A stretch of DNA of 64,000 bases from Bacteroidales bacterium (GCA_024401925.1 JAKSKD010000001.1:1-64000); one strand, 5' to 3'. Counted from the first letter of the stretch, positions 18,307-27,836 are shown. The notes: a model not told the origin generated them from the letters alone. Made by a program: numbers and translations.

Positions 18307-20761
18307 CAGGGTCAGGAAAGCCATTTCCGACCGCTGTTCCACAGAGTACGCCGCATCCAGGGTGGCGGGCGAGGAGTTTGTCTCCGATCCGGAAGAAATC
18401 AGCCGCAGGCTGCTCCTGACCGACGAGATGAGGCTCATCCTCATGTTCGAAGAAAGTTTCCCTACAAACGGATACATAGACTGCCTTCCCTTCCTGAAGC
18501 CTCTTGAAAAAGAAGGGTTCAATATTGACCTTTTGTCTCTGGGAAAGCTCAAGACCATGCTGGAGACAATCCGGAAAGTCACTCATTTCTTCCACGAAAT
18601 CAAGGACGGAATCTATCCCAATCTCAAGAGGATGGCCGCCCCGATTCTTTATTTCTCGGAAGTCCAGAGGCGGATAGACAACATCCTGGATAAGTTCGGC
18701 GAGGTGAAGGATACGGCCTCCAACGAATTATATTCAATTCGCAAGAGTCTCCGCGACAAGGAAGCGAACATATCGAAAAGGGCTAATGCCATTCTGAAAA
18801 AAGCTCAGGAGGAAGGTATCGTGGATAGCGATATGGGCATCTCCATCCGTGACGGGAAATACCTCATCCCTATCAGCACATCCAACAAAAGGAGCCTTCA
18901 GGGCTTTGTCTATGACGAGTCGGCGTCCGGAAAGACCACTTTCGTGGAGCCGGCCGAAATAATCGAACTCGAGAACGAAATCAACGAACTCCGTTTCGCG
19001 GAAACCAGGGAAATTTCAAAGATTCTATATGAATTCAGTGAATTCCTCAGGCCATACGTGCCGGATTTGATCAACGGGGCCACATTCCTCGGGGAACTGG
19101 ATTTCCTGATGGCAAAGGCTCAGACCGCCATCGATTACATCGCCGGAATGCCTTTAATTTCTGAAAACGGGGAAATGTTCCTGAGGAAAGCAAGACACCC
19201 GATACTCGAAAAGGCCCTCAAAAAGGAGAAAAAAACCATTGTACCGCTATCCCTGGCACTTTCCCCGGCCAAACACATACTGCTTATCTCAGGGCCTAAT
19301 GCAGGAGGAAAATCGGTATGTCTCAAGACCACCGGACTTCTTCAGTATATGTTCCAGTGGGGTATGCTCATCCCTACATCCGAGACATCGGAGCTTCCTG
19401 TATTCGACAGGATTATGGTCAGTATCGGAGATGACCAATCAATAGACAACGACCTCAGCACCTACAGTTCCTTCCTCGAAGATATGAAGGATATGCTTGC
19501 AAAAGCGGATGGAAAGACCCTCGTACTAATAGATGAATTCGGGTCGGGAACCGAGCCGACCGCAGGAGGAGCAATAGCGGAAGCCATTCTCAGTGAACTC
19601 GATAAGAGGGGCACCTATGGCGTCATCACCACGCACTATACCAATCTGAAACTCTATGCTTCAGGAGCATCGACAGGTGTGATGAACGGAGCAATGCAAT
19701 TCGATGCAAAGAATATCGCTCCACTGTTCCAGCTCGAGATGGGCCTTCCGGGAAACTCATTCGCGTTCGAACTCGCCAGAAAGCTCGGACTGCCGGAGAC
19801 AATCGTGAAAGATGCTGAAAACCGCGCCGGAGAAGAATTCGTGGGCATAGAGCGCAACCTCAGGAAGATTGTACGCAACCGTCGCGCCATTGACGAGAAG
19901 CTTACGCGCATCCGCCAGACCGACAAGGCTCTGGAGAACATAACAGAAAAATACGAGCAGGAGCTTACCGCCATCAAGAAGCAGAAGAACGAAATCATAG
20001 ACGAGGCGAAGCGCGAGGCCCAGGAAATCGTTAAAGGGGCCAACAGGCAGGTGGAAAAGACCATCCGCGACATAAAGGAGGCGCAGGCGGAAAAGACCCA
20101 GACAAAGACCGCAAGGAAAGAACTCCAGGATTTTATGAGCGCCCTGCAGGAACACAAATCCTCCGAGCAGAAGGAGCGGGACGAATATATAGACAAGAAG
20201 TTGTCCCAGATTGCAAAGCGCCGCGAACGCAACAAGGAGCGCAGGGGCATCCGTAATGAAGAACAACAGACAGAAATCTTCCGCGGAGGTCCGCTCAAAG
20301 TCGGCGAAAAAGTCAGAATCAAGGACAATGGGATGGTCGGGGAAATAGCAGTTGTGTCCAACAAGGCCGCCACCATCATCATAGGCAACATCAGCAGCAA
20401 ACTGCCGCTGGACCGCATTGAGCGCATATCTTCCAACGAATTCAAGGCGGCGGCGAAGGAGATTGTCCGCCCTGCAGTCCAAAAGGTGGATGAATCCATC
20501 ACAAGGCGGAAACTAAATTTCAAGACGGAACTTGACATCAGGGGCGAACGGCTCTCTGATGCCCTTGATATAGTCACGCACTACATAGATGATGCAATAA
20601 TGCTCAATATGGGTTCCGTGAGAATCATCCACGGAAAAGGGACCGGGGTCCTGAGGGACGAGATCCAGAAGTATCTCCGGACGGTTCCCGGCGTCTCGTC
20701 CGCCAAGGATGAGCAGATTCAATTGGGAGGATCCGGCGTCACTGTCGTTACTTTTGACTAA
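18269..20761 (+). CDS. mutS2: MutS2 family ATPase with Smr domain
   Basis: MutS2 proteins suppress recombination or act on collided ribosomes, depending on species. The 830-residue product has the MutS core, a Walker A motif GPNAGGKS near residues 342-349, a signature region STYSSFLEDM, Walker B LVLIDEFGSG near 418-427, a long coiled coil (about 520-660) rich in Lys/Glu, a KOW-like segment, and a C-terminal Smr domain (ELDIRGERLSDAL, then VRIIHGKGTGVLRD). The MutS1 mismatch-binding N-terminus is absent, as expected for MutS2. It overlaps cdaA by 38 bases. Confidence 0.96.
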   Translation: MTETRLEAKLGFDRVRKAISDRCSTEYAASRVAGEEFVSDPEEISRRLLLTDEMRLILMFEESFPTNGYIDCLPFLKPLEKEGFNIDLLSLGKLKTMLETIRKVTHFFHEIKDGIYPNLKRMAAPILYFSEVQRRIDNILDKFGEVKDTASNELYSIRKSLRDKEANISKRANAILKKAQEEGIVDSDMGISIRDGKYLIPISTSNKRSLQGFVYDESASGKTTFVEPAEIIELENEINELRFAETREISKILYEFSEFLRPYVPDLINGATFLGELDFLMAKAQTAIDYIAGMPLISENGEMFLRKARHPILEKALKKEKKTIVPLSLALSPAKHILLISGPNAGGKSVCLKTTGLLQYMFQWGMLIPTSETSELPVFDRIMVSIGDDQSIDNDLSTYSSFLEDMKDMLAKADGKTLVLIDEFGSGTEPTAGGAIAEAILSELDKRGTYGVITTHYTNLKLYASGASTGVMNGAMQFDAKNIAPLFQLEMGLPGNSFAFELARKLGLPETIVKDAENRAGEEFVGIERNLRKIVRNRRAIDEKLTRIRQTDKALENITEKYEQELTAIKKQKNEIIDEAKREAQEIVKGANRQVEKTIRDIKEAQAEKTQTKTARKELQDFMSALQEHKSSEQKERDEYIDKKLSQIAKRRERNKERRGIRNEEQQTEIFRGGPLKVGEKVRIKDNGMVGEIAVVSNKAATIIIGNISSKLPLDRIERISSNEFKAAAKEIVRPAVQKVDESITRRKLNFKTELDIRGERLSDALDIVTHYIDDAIMLNMGSVRIIHGKGTGVLRDEIQKYLRTVPGVSSAKDEQIQLGGSGVTVVTFD

Positions 20762-20773
20762 ATTTGCACCACT

Positions 20774-21154
20774 ATGAAAACTTCGACACAGGAACTCGGC
20801 AGGAAGGGTGAATCTCTTGCCGCTGAATTTTTGCAACATAACAACCACACGATTATTGACACCAACTGGCGGTATTCGCATCTTGAGCTGGATATTGTCA
20901 GTCTCGCGCAGGACGGCTTACATTTTGTAGAGGTAAAGAGCCGGCGCAGGAGCGACATAGACCCCGTGGAGAATTTCACCAAGGCGAAGCAGGCTGCAAT
21001 AACAAGAGCCGCGAACGCTTACCTGCACAGCAGCCACAAAGTACGGCTGCCACACGACCTGGAAGTATTTTTTGATTTAATAACCATAATTTTTGACGGC
21101 GAGCAGGCGGAATTGCAATATTTCCCCCAAGCCTTCATACCGATATACGTCTGA
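20774..21154 (+). CDS. YraN family (UPF0102) nuclease-like protein
   Basis: A 126-residue protein of the PD-(D/E)XK-like UPF0102 family. It begins TQELGRKGESLAAEFL and carries the nuclease-like residues in HLELDIVSL and LHFVEVKSRR. Length and motif order are typical. Cellular role is unclear. It lies 12 bases after mutS2 and 2 bases before manC. Confidence 0.88.
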   Translation: MKTSTQELGRKGESLAAEFLQHNNHTIIDTNWRYSHLELDIVSLAQDGLHFVEVKSRRRSDIDPVENFTKAKQAAITRAANAYLHSSHKVRLPHDLEVFFDLITIIFDGEQAELQYFPQAFIPIYV

Positions 21155-21156
21155 AG

Positions 21157-22251
21157 ATGAACAAACACTACTATTGCGTCATTATGGCGGGAGGAATCGG
21201 CTCCCGTTTCTGGCCGATAAGCCGTGAAGAAAAACCGAAACAGTTCCTGGATTTTTCCGGGAAGGGACACTCTTTCCTCAGAATGACTTATGAACGTTTC
21301 CTTGGCATAATCCCGAAAGAAAACATCTTAGTGGTGTCGCTCAGGAAGTATAAGGATCTCGTGATGGAACAGATACCGGAACTGCCGGAAGAAAACCTGC
21401 TCCTCGAGCCTTACAACCGCAACACCTGCCCTTGTCTCGCCTTTGCGACCTACCATCTTCTGAAAAGGGACCCTCAGGCCGTTATGGTTGCGACACCTTC
21501 AGACCTTCTGATCGGTGACCTGGAACTCTTCGAGCAGACCCTCACGAATGCTCTCGGATATGCGGCCGGAAACGAGTCGCTGATTACCCTCGGCATCGTT
21601 CCGGACAGGCCTGACACTAATTTCGGATACATACAGGTCACGGGCGGAAGTTCTTCTTTCTCGGAGGACAAGCCTGTCAAAGTCAAGACCTTCACCGAAA
21701 AGCCTGACATCGACCTTGCCAAAGTGTTCCTCGACAGCGGAGAATTCCTCTGGAACTCAGGTGTTTTCGTATGGCAGGCTGAGCTGATACGCAAGGAAAT
21801 GGAAAAATACTGCCCGGAGGTCACCAGACCTTTCAAAGGATGGGAGGATCATATTTCCGAAGATGACGAATACTCTTTCCTCGAGAAAGTCTATATGAAC
21901 CTTGAGAAGATGTCCGTGGACTATGGCGTGATGGAGAAGACCAGTATGGCATGGGTGTATCCGGCAAAGTTCGGATGGGCCGACATAGGAAACTGGGAAT
22001 CCCTCTACGGCTATCTCGCAGACAAGGACGGCAGCAACAACGCAGTCAAGGCATCCCACAAGCTGCTCCAGGAGAACAGGAACAACATCATATATTCTTC
22101 CGTCAAGGACAAGCTGGTCGCAATAAAGGGACTGGAGAATTACGTCATCATCGACACGGACAATGTGCTGATGATATGCCCACGCGACGACAAGAAGCTC
22201 AAGGAGGTTATCACCAACATCGGGATGCCGGGATATGAAGATTTCAGATAA
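21157..22251 (+). CDS. manC: Mannose-1-phosphate guanylyltransferase
   Basis: Makes GDP-mannose from mannose-1-phosphate and GTP for surface glycans. The 364-residue product is the short form without the C-terminal isomerase domain. Motifs: IMAGGIGSRFWPISREEKPKQF (nucleotide binding), FTEKPDIDLA and FLWNSGVFVWQA. The neighbourhood (dapF, murB, murA) is envelope-related. 2 bases from yraN and 3 bases from dapF suggest an operon. Confidence 0.93.
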   Translation: MNKHYYCVIMAGGIGSRFWPISREEKPKQFLDFSGKGHSFLRMTYERFLGIIPKENILVVSLRKYKDLVMEQIPELPEENLLLEPYNRNTCPCLAFATYHLLKRDPQAVMVATPSDLLIGDLELFEQTLTNALGYAAGNESLITLGIVPDRPDTNFGYIQVTGGSSSFSEDKPVKVKTFTEKPDIDLAKVFLDSGEFLWNSGVFVWQAELIRKEMEKYCPEVTRPFKGWEDHISEDDEYSFLEKVYMNLEKMSVDYGVMEKTSMAWVYPAKFGWADIGNWESLYGYLADKDGSNNAVKASHKLLQENRNNIIYSSVKDKLVAIKGLENYVIIDTDNVLMICPRDDKKLKEVITNIGMPGYEDFR

Positions 22252-22254
22252 GGT

Positions 22255-23052
22255 ATGAAAGTTCTAAAATACTCGGGCGCAGGCAACAGATTCGTAGTTT
22301 TCGACGGAAGGAACCGTGATATGTCGGATTTCCGCCGCTTGGAGACCATTTCCAGACTCTGCAGGGAGAACGGCACCGACGGGCTGATGATTCTGGACAA
22401 TTCCGAAAGCTACGACTTCAAGATGGAATTCTACAACCCGGACGGAAGCGGCGGAATGATGTGCGGAAACGGAGGCAGATGTGTCGTGGCACTCGCCGAG
22501 TCCCTTGGAATAGAGCCTTCCGGCAGAGAATATATGTTCGAGGCGGCCGACGGCGTCCATACCGCGCAGATTCTTTCAAAGGAAGGAGACCGTGCAATCG
22601 TCCGGCTGCACATGATCGACGTGAAGGAAATTCGCAAGGTCCTGGGCGGATGGTTCCTCAACACGGGTACACGGCAGTTCATTAAATTCGTTGATGATGT
22701 GGAAGTTGTCGACATAATGACGGAAGGCAAAGAGCTGCGCTGGGACAAGGCCTTTGCTCCGGAAGGAACGAATGTCTGCTTCGTCCAGAATCTCGGGAAC
22801 GGAGAACTCAGGATACGCACTTTCGAAAAGGGTGTCGAAGGAGAGACGCTTGCCTGCGGGACAGGAATTACGGCCACGGCAATTGCAGCTTACAATGCAG
22901 GTATCGCCCCGGCAAAGATCGAAGGGCGCAGGGTCAGCTACATTCTCCACGCACGTATCGACGACCTTTCAGTGGATTTCATCCCCGTTTCGAACTCCGG
23001 ACTCATCGCCACGGACGTTCATCTGACCGGTCCGGCAGAGCCATACGAATAA
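22255..23052 (+). CDS. dapF: Diaminopimelate epimerase
   Basis: Converts LL- to meso-diaminopimelate for lysine and peptidoglycan. The 265-residue product has the two catalytic Cys motifs, MMCGNGGRC near residue 66 and LACGTGITATA near residue 200, and the phosphate-free pocket sequence NPDGSGG. It lies in a run of envelope and peptidoglycan precursor genes. Confidence 0.96.
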   Translation: MKVLKYSGAGNRFVVFDGRNRDMSDFRRLETISRLCRENGTDGLMILDNSESYDFKMEFYNPDGSGGMMCGNGGRCVVALAESLGIEPSGREYMFEAADGVHTAQILSKEGDRAIVRLHMIDVKEIRKVLGGWFLNTGTRQFIKFVDDVEVVDIMTEGKELRWDKAFAPEGTNVCFVQNLGNGELRIRTFEKGVEGETLACGTGITATAIAAYNAGIAPAKIEGRRVSYILHARIDDLSVDFIPVSNSGLIATDVHLTGPAEPYE

Positions 23053-23094
23053 TTGTCTTAAGGAATGGTTAAAAAATGACTAACTTTGTTTGAT

Positions 23095-24132
23095 ATGGCT
23101 GTAACCAGATACGAAAACTTTGACCTTTCAGGCAAGAACACTTTCAGGATGAAGGTGTCCTGCGCCTGCTACATCGAATATGATGATGCGGCAGACCTGA
23201 AGACCATCGATTTCGCATCCCTGCCGCAGCCTGTAATGCACATAGGGGCGGGAAGCAATCTGCTTTTCACAAAGGATTTCCCAGGCACCGTGCTTCATTC
23301 CGGAATAAAATACATAAAATATGTGGATCTGGGTCTTGAGGAACTGCTGGTCGCTGTCGGCGCGGGCGTAATCTTCGATGACTTCGTGGCAGAGACCTGC
23401 GCCCACGGGCTTTGGGGAGCGGAGAACCTGTCGCTCATCCCGGGCGAAGTCGGAGCCGCAGCCGTCCAGAACATCGGAGCCTACGGTGTGGAGGCCAAGG
23501 ACATCATCTCGGGAGTAGTCTGCTACGACACTCAGACTGGAGAGAAGGTTACTTTCAAGAAAGAGCAGTGCGGATACGGCTACAGGGACTCAATGTTCAA
23601 GCAGGCCGGGAACAAAGGACGCTACATCATAACCAGCGTGCTGTTCCGCCTTTCACGCACACCGAAGCCCCAGTTTAAATACGGCAACATACAGCTTGCG
23701 CTGGGCGGGAAGACCCCTTCTTCCCCATCGGAAGTCCGTGACACCATCATCAGAATCCGTCAGGAAAAGCTTCCGGACCCTGCGGAGAAAGGCAGCGCAG
23801 GCAGTTTCTTCAAAAACCCCGTCATAAGCAAGGAACATTTCGAAAAAATAAAAGCTGTCGCAGCCAAGGAGCTCGGAGAGGATTATTCAGTACCACACTT
23901 CCCCCTGGAAGACGGAAGCGTGAAAGTCCCTGCTGCCTGGCTTATCGAGCAGTGCGGATTCAAGGGGCAGAAACTCGGCGGAGCAGCAGTGTATGAGAAG
24001 CAGCCGCTTGTCATTGTGAATGACTCGGGAGAGGCAGCACCGGAAGAAATACTGGCCCTCGAGAGAAAGATTCAGGAAAGCATAAAGACGAAATATAATA
24101 TAGACCTAACCCCGGAAGTGGAGCATATATGA
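23095..24132 (+). CDS. murB: UDP-N-acetylenolpyruvoylglucosamine reductase MurB
   Basis: Reduces enolpyruvyl-UDP-GlcNAc to UDP-MurNAc in the cytoplasm, FAD- and NADPH-dependent. The 345-residue product is the longer E. coli-like type I form: FAD-binding segment PVMHIGAGSNLLF, LSLIPGEVGAAAVQNIGAYG, the CGYGYRDSMFK motif, and GSAGSFFKNPV with the catalytic Ser. ATG 23095 is chosen over an upstream TTG (23086) that falls inside a TAACTTTG box (23081-23088), a possible -7 element. The end overlaps murA by 4 bases. Confidence 0.95.
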   Translation: MAVTRYENFDLSGKNTFRMKVSCACYIEYDDAADLKTIDFASLPQPVMHIGAGSNLLFTKDFPGTVLHSGIKYIKYVDLGLEELLVAVGAGVIFDDFVAETCAHGLWGAENLSLIPGEVGAAAVQNIGAYGVEAKDIISGVVCYDTQTGEKVTFKKEQCGYGYRDSMFKQAGNKGRYIITSVLFRLSRTPKPQFKYGNIQLALGGKTPSSPSEVRDTIIRIRQEKLPDPAEKGSAGSFFKNPVISKEHFEKIKAVAAKELGEDYSVPHFPLEDGSVKVPAAWLIEQCGFKGQKLGGAAVYEKQPLVIVNDSGEAAPEEILALERKIQESIKTKYNIDLTPEVEHI

Positions 24133-25436
24133 GCAGATTCATAATAGAAGGAGGACACAAGCTTAGCGGAGAAATACGTCCTCAAGGTGCAAAGAACGAG
24201 GCCCTCGAAGTCCTCAGCGCAGTACTACTCACAGACGAAGAAGTACGGATAGACAATGTCCCGGAGATCCTGGACGTCAAGAACCTGATAGAACTCCTCA
24301 GGACTATGGGAGTTGCAGTCACGCGCCACGAAAAGGGAAGCTACACCTTCAAGGCAGACAGCATCGACCCCGAATACATCGAGAGCGAGGATTTCGTCAG
24401 GAAATGCGCCGCGCTCAGAGGCTCTGTGATGGTTGTCGGGCCGCTTCTCGCCCGCTTCGGCCATTCATATTTCCCGAAACCGGGTGGAGACAAGATCGGA
24501 CGCCGCAGGGTGGACACCCACCTGGAAGGCCTCAGCAGGCTGGGCGCTTCCCTCACCTATGACAACACTCTCCACGCATTCCACCTCACAAGGGAAAAGG
24601 CCCTCGAGGGATGCTATATGCTCCTTGACGAAGCATCCGTCACCGGAACGGCCAATATCCTTATGGCAGCCTGCCTCGCAAAAGGCACGACCACAATCTA
24701 CAACGCTGCCTGCGAACCATACATCCAGCAGCTCAGCAAGATGCTTGTCGGGATGGGGGCAAGGATTGACGGAATAGGGTCCAACCTTCTTACAATAAAC
24801 GGAGTGGAAAAACTCCACGGAACTGTCCACAGGATACTTCCGGATATGATTGAGGTGGGAAGTTTCATAGGAATGGCCGCCATCTGCCGCAGTTCCATCA
24901 CCATCAAGGACGTATCCTACAAGGATCTCGGCATCATCCCGGACAGCTTCCGCCGGCTCGGCGTGAAACTCGAGCAGAGGGGCGACGACATCTTCATCCC
25001 TGAGCAGGAAAGCTACGAGATCGAATCCTTCATCGACGGCTCCATAATGACACTCGCCGACGCTCCGTGGCCGGGACTCACCCCGGACCTTCTCAGCGTG
25101 ATGCTCGTAGTAGCCACCCAGTGCAAGGGAAGCGTCCTGATCCACCAGAAGATGTTTGAGAGCAGACTGTTCTTCGTGGACAAACTCATCGATATGGGCG
25201 CACAGATCATCCTCTGCGACCCGCACAGGGCCGTCGTCATCGGCCACGACCACAAGCACAACTTCAAGGCTGGCAAGCTCGTCTCCCCTGACATCCGCGC
25301 CGGCATCGCGATGCTCCTCGCGGCCATGGCCGCCAAAGGCAGCTCCGAGATCGACAACATCGAACAGATCGACCGCGGCTACGAAGACATCGACACCCGT
25401 CTGAATGCCTTGGGTGCGAATATCAGGAGAGCGTAG
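24129..25436 (+). CDS. murA: UDP-N-acetylglucosamine 1-carboxyvinyltransferase MurA, Cys-to-Asp variant
   Basis: Catalyses the first committed step of peptidoglycan synthesis. The 435-residue product has the MurA N-terminus GGHKLSGEIRPQGAKNEAL (Lys/Asn substrate residues) and repeated alpha/beta halves. In the active-site loop the sequence is PKPGGDKIGRRR: Asp121 stands where the loop of E. coli MurA has Cys115, the residue alkylated by fosfomycin. Asp at this position is known in other bacteria and retains activity while giving fosfomycin insensitivity; that property is inferred here. It directly follows murB with a 4-base overlap. Confidence 0.95.
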   Translation: MSRFIIEGGHKLSGEIRPQGAKNEALEVLSAVLLTDEEVRIDNVPEILDVKNLIELLRTMGVAVTRHEKGSYTFKADSIDPEYIESEDFVRKCAALRGSVMVVGPLLARFGHSYFPKPGGDKIGRRRVDTHLEGLSRLGASLTYDNTLHAFHLTREKALEGCYMLLDEASVTGTANILMAACLAKGTTTIYNAACEPYIQQLSKMLVGMGARIDGIGSNLLTINGVEKLHGTVHRILPDMIEVGSFIGMAAICRSSITIKDVSYKDLGIIPDSFRRLGVKLEQRGDDIFIPEQESYEIESFIDGSIMTLADAPWPGLTPDLLSVMLVVATQCKGSVLIHQKMFESRLFFVDKLIDMGAQIILCDPHRAVVIGHDHKHNFKAGKLVSPDIRAGIAMLLAAMAAKGSSEIDNIEQIDRGYEDIDTRLNALGANIRRA

Positions 25437-25445
25437 GGAAAGAAA

Positions 25446-25610
25446 TCAATCGCCGAAACCGGCATCAAGGATAGCCTCAGTGGCCGCATCGAAGTCCTGC
25501 CCTGAAGAAAACCTGAGCTTGAGATTAATCGTGCCGGGCCTTGCAGAAATATATGTTTCTTTAAGAAATTTACGTTTGCTTTCATCATATTCGTCGAAAA
25601 CTGGAACTAT
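25446..25610 (-). pseudogene. Possible 3' remnant of an unknown minus-strand gene
   Basis: A minus-strand frame of about 55 codons ends in TGA at 25446-25448, convergent with murA. Its translation (with FDEYDESKRKFLKET and INLKLRFSSGQDFDAATEA) looks protein-like, but it has no start codon before it runs antisense into the Rpn gene. I do not recognise the family. It may be the tail of a gene cut off when the Rpn gene arrived, or simply a chance frame. Confidence 0.25.
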
Positions 25611-26523
25611 GATGTATATGATGGAAAACTTCAAACGGGGACGCTTCGCCGACCCCACAAACGACTTCGCTTTCAAGCGGATTTTCGGCACGGAGCAGTA
25701 CAAGGACGCGACTATCGGGCTGCTCAACTGCCTTTTTACTGAGATTAACATCGTGGATGTTTCATTTCCGAACACAGAGATATTGGGAGATACCGAAGAT
25801 TCCCGGAAGGGATTCATCGATGTGCTCTGCACTGACGTTAAAGGAAATCAGTTCGTAATAGAGATGCAGAATGCCCGACAAGAGTTCTTCCGCGAGAGGA
25901 CAATCTACTACAGTTCAAAACTCATCACCGGTCAGGCTTCTGTCGGGAAATGGGACTACCGCATCAAACCGACATATGTCGTCGCTTTCCTTAATTTCAA
26001 GATGGAGAGGCTGTCGGATGAGTTCAAGGACGACGGAAGATATCTGATCAGATACTGCATGCGTGATGAGGAGACTGGGGAGAAGATGCCGGGAAGCACG
26101 GAGTATGTTTTCCTCGGAATTCAGGATTTCAAGAAAGGTGCCGGTGAATTGGAATCATATTCAGAAAAATGGTTATATTTGATGCGTAACACACTGACTC
26201 TGGAGGAAATACCGGACGGCTTCGGCAAGGACAAGGAGTTCAAGGCCTATTTTGAGGCCTGCGAGCGTGCGGGGTTTACGAAGGAGGAGGACGAAAAATA
26301 CACACAGATTATGATGAATGAATGGGACATACAGAATGCCAAGGACCTCGCTGTCCGCGAAGGCCGCGAGGAAGGTCGGAAAGAAGGACTACGAGAAGGA
26401 CTACGAGAAGGCATCGCTGCAGGAAAGGCTGAAGATGCCAAAAATTTTCTTGCAGCAGGCGTAGATATCAAGATTATCTCTCAGTGCACCGGCCTTGATG
26501 AGGCAACTATCCGCAGTCTTTAA
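25609..26523 (+). CDS. Rpn family recombination-promoting nuclease / PD-(D/E)XK transposase-like
   Basis: The 304-residue product matches the Rpn/PD-(D/E)XK nuclease-transposase family: an N-terminal DPTNDFAFKRIFG motif, the nuclease core KGFIDVLCTD followed by QFVIEMQNARQEFFRERTIYY, and the C-terminal KEGLREGLREGIAAGK repeat with a helix-turn-like tail ending LDEATIRSL. In the family this protein promotes RecA-independent DNA exchange; inferred here. ATG 25609 follows a TACGTTTG box at 25571-25578. The same frame is open from 25405 but that extension lacks family similarity. A decayed copy follows 0.5 kb downstream. Confidence 0.88.
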   Translation: MMYMMENFKRGRFADPTNDFAFKRIFGTEQYKDATIGLLNCLFTEINIVDVSFPNTEILGDTEDSRKGFIDVLCTDVKGNQFVIEMQNARQEFFRERTIYYSSKLITGQASVGKWDYRIKPTYVVAFLNFKMERLSDEFKDDGRYLIRYCMRDEETGEKMPGSTEYVFLGIQDFKKGAGELESYSEKWLYLMRNTLTLEEIPDGFGKDKEFKAYFEACERAGFTKEEDEKYTQIMMNEWDIQNAKDLAVREGREEGRKEGLREGLREGIAAGKAEDAKNFLAAGVDIKIISQCTGLDEATIRSL

Positions 26524-26547
26524 TAGAATATTGATTTTTTATTTCAG

Positions 26548-26572
26548 GTCGGCTTTTAATGCCGACTTTTTT
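26548..26572 (+). terminator. Terminator after the Rpn gene
   Basis: GTCGGC (26548-26553) and GCCGAC (26561-26566) form a stem with a 7-base loop followed by six T. It lies 24 bases after the stop codon and ends the Rpn transcript. Confidence 0.8.
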
Positions 26573-27027
26573 ATCAGTTGAAGGGTAAGCGACCGGCATC
26601 TTCTGGCAAATCACCTGCGAACTGACGGTGCCACAGAGAGGGTTGTGTGCAGTAATTGGTTTGCAGGTGTCGGCCTCAGGTCTGGGCATATGCCGCTGCG
26701 TCACATTCCACAAAAGGGCCGGGTTATTTCCCGCGGCGGCTGCGGGAAGCTCGAAGGGGCGGCTTTCCTCGCCGCCCCGAGAATAACCCTGCGTACGATT
26801 CTGTGGAGCATAAACTGCTGCTAACCAATGAAATGTCGACTGACACCCTTTCGGTTGCGGTTGGGGTGAAAGCGAATAAATGCTTGAAACACAAAATGTT
26901 ACGCTCCACGGAACTCCTCCGCCAATCTGGGAGCAGGCTGACCGGGGCGGGCTGGAGGTTATGACGGGAAGCCCATGGCCTTGTGAATGGGTGTCACGAC
27001 CAGGAGGGAGTGACGGGATGAGCGCGC
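26573..27027. other. Non-coding stretch with several inverted repeats
   Basis: No convincing gene in 455 bases. Paired arms include CACCTGCGAAC (26612-26622) with GTTTGCAGGTG (26659-26669), and a stable hairpin CTCG-AA-GGGGCGGC / GCCGCCCC-GAG around 26750-26781. GGGTTATT near 26721-26728 pairs with AATAACCC near 26782-26789, enclosing that hairpin. The structure suggests a decayed palindromic element or a structured RNA; neither can be named. It separates the intact Rpn gene from its decayed copy. Confidence 0.45.
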
Positions 27028-27710
27028 ATGAGGTGATTGGAGAGACGGGCGATTCCCGGAAGGGATTCATTGACGTGCTGTGTACGGACACTGACGGGAA
27101 TACCTTCATCGTGGAGATGCAGAATGCCAGGTAGGAGCATTTCCGTGAAAGGGTGATTTACTACAGTTCGAAGATTATTGCGCGGCAGGCGCCATCGGGA
27201 GAGTGGGACTATGGGCTGATGCCGACTTATGTTGTTGCATTTTTGAACTTCAAGATGGAGAGGCTGGGGAGAAGATGCCGGGCAGCACGGAGTACATCTT
27301 CCTTGGAATACAGGATTTTGAAAACAGAGGAGGAGTTGGAGACATATCCGGAAAAGTGGTTACATCTGTTCCGTAACACTCTGACTCTGGAGGAGATACC
27401 GGACGGCTTTGACAAGGAGAAGGAGTTCAAAGCCTATTTCGAGGCTTGCGAGCGGGCCGGGTTCTCGAAAGAGGAGGACGAAAAATACACACAGATTATG
27501 ATGAACGAATGGGACATACAGAATGCCAAGGACCTCGCTGTCCGCGAAGGCCGCGAGGAAGGTCGGAAAGAAGGACTACGAGAAGGACTACGAGAAGGCA
27601 TCGCTGCAGGAAAGGCTGAAGATGCCAAAAATTTTCTTGCAGCAGGCGTAGATATAAAGATCATCGCGCAGTGTACCGGTCTCGATGAGGCAACCATCCG
27701 CAGTCTTTAA
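27028..27710 (+). pseudogene. Decayed second copy of the Rpn nuclease gene
   Basis: Aligns with the intact Rpn gene from about residue 40 onward. The N-terminal part is missing. CAA for Gln in NARQE is TAG (27132-27134), a nonsense codon. A 64-base deletion after ...KMERL, followed by a 2-base loss about 75 bases later, shifts and then restores the frame. The last 240 bases, including the 3' flank TAATAGAATATTGATTT, are almost identical to the intact copy while the first part is clearly diverged. That pattern suggests gene conversion or a second exchange at the 3' end. No functional product is expected. Confidence 0.85.
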
Positions 27711-27836
27711 TAGAATATTGATTTGGTTCGGCCCTGCCCCTTCCATGACATAATCGCTGATACGCGAAGGGCTGACACCGATTTTTCCGACTAGTTCTTT
27801 TTGGGAGACGGGAGGGAAAGGTGGACAGGACTTATT

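Noticed and set aside
19654..20577. 307-codon minus-strand frame opposite mutS2
   Set aside because: Composition is Ser/Arg-rich shadow sequence with no motif, while the plus strand encodes a complete MutS2.
26507..27109. 200-codon minus-strand frame across the structured stretch
   Set aside because: It runs antisense to both Rpn copies and through hairpins; composition is Pro/Ser/Gln-rich without motif.
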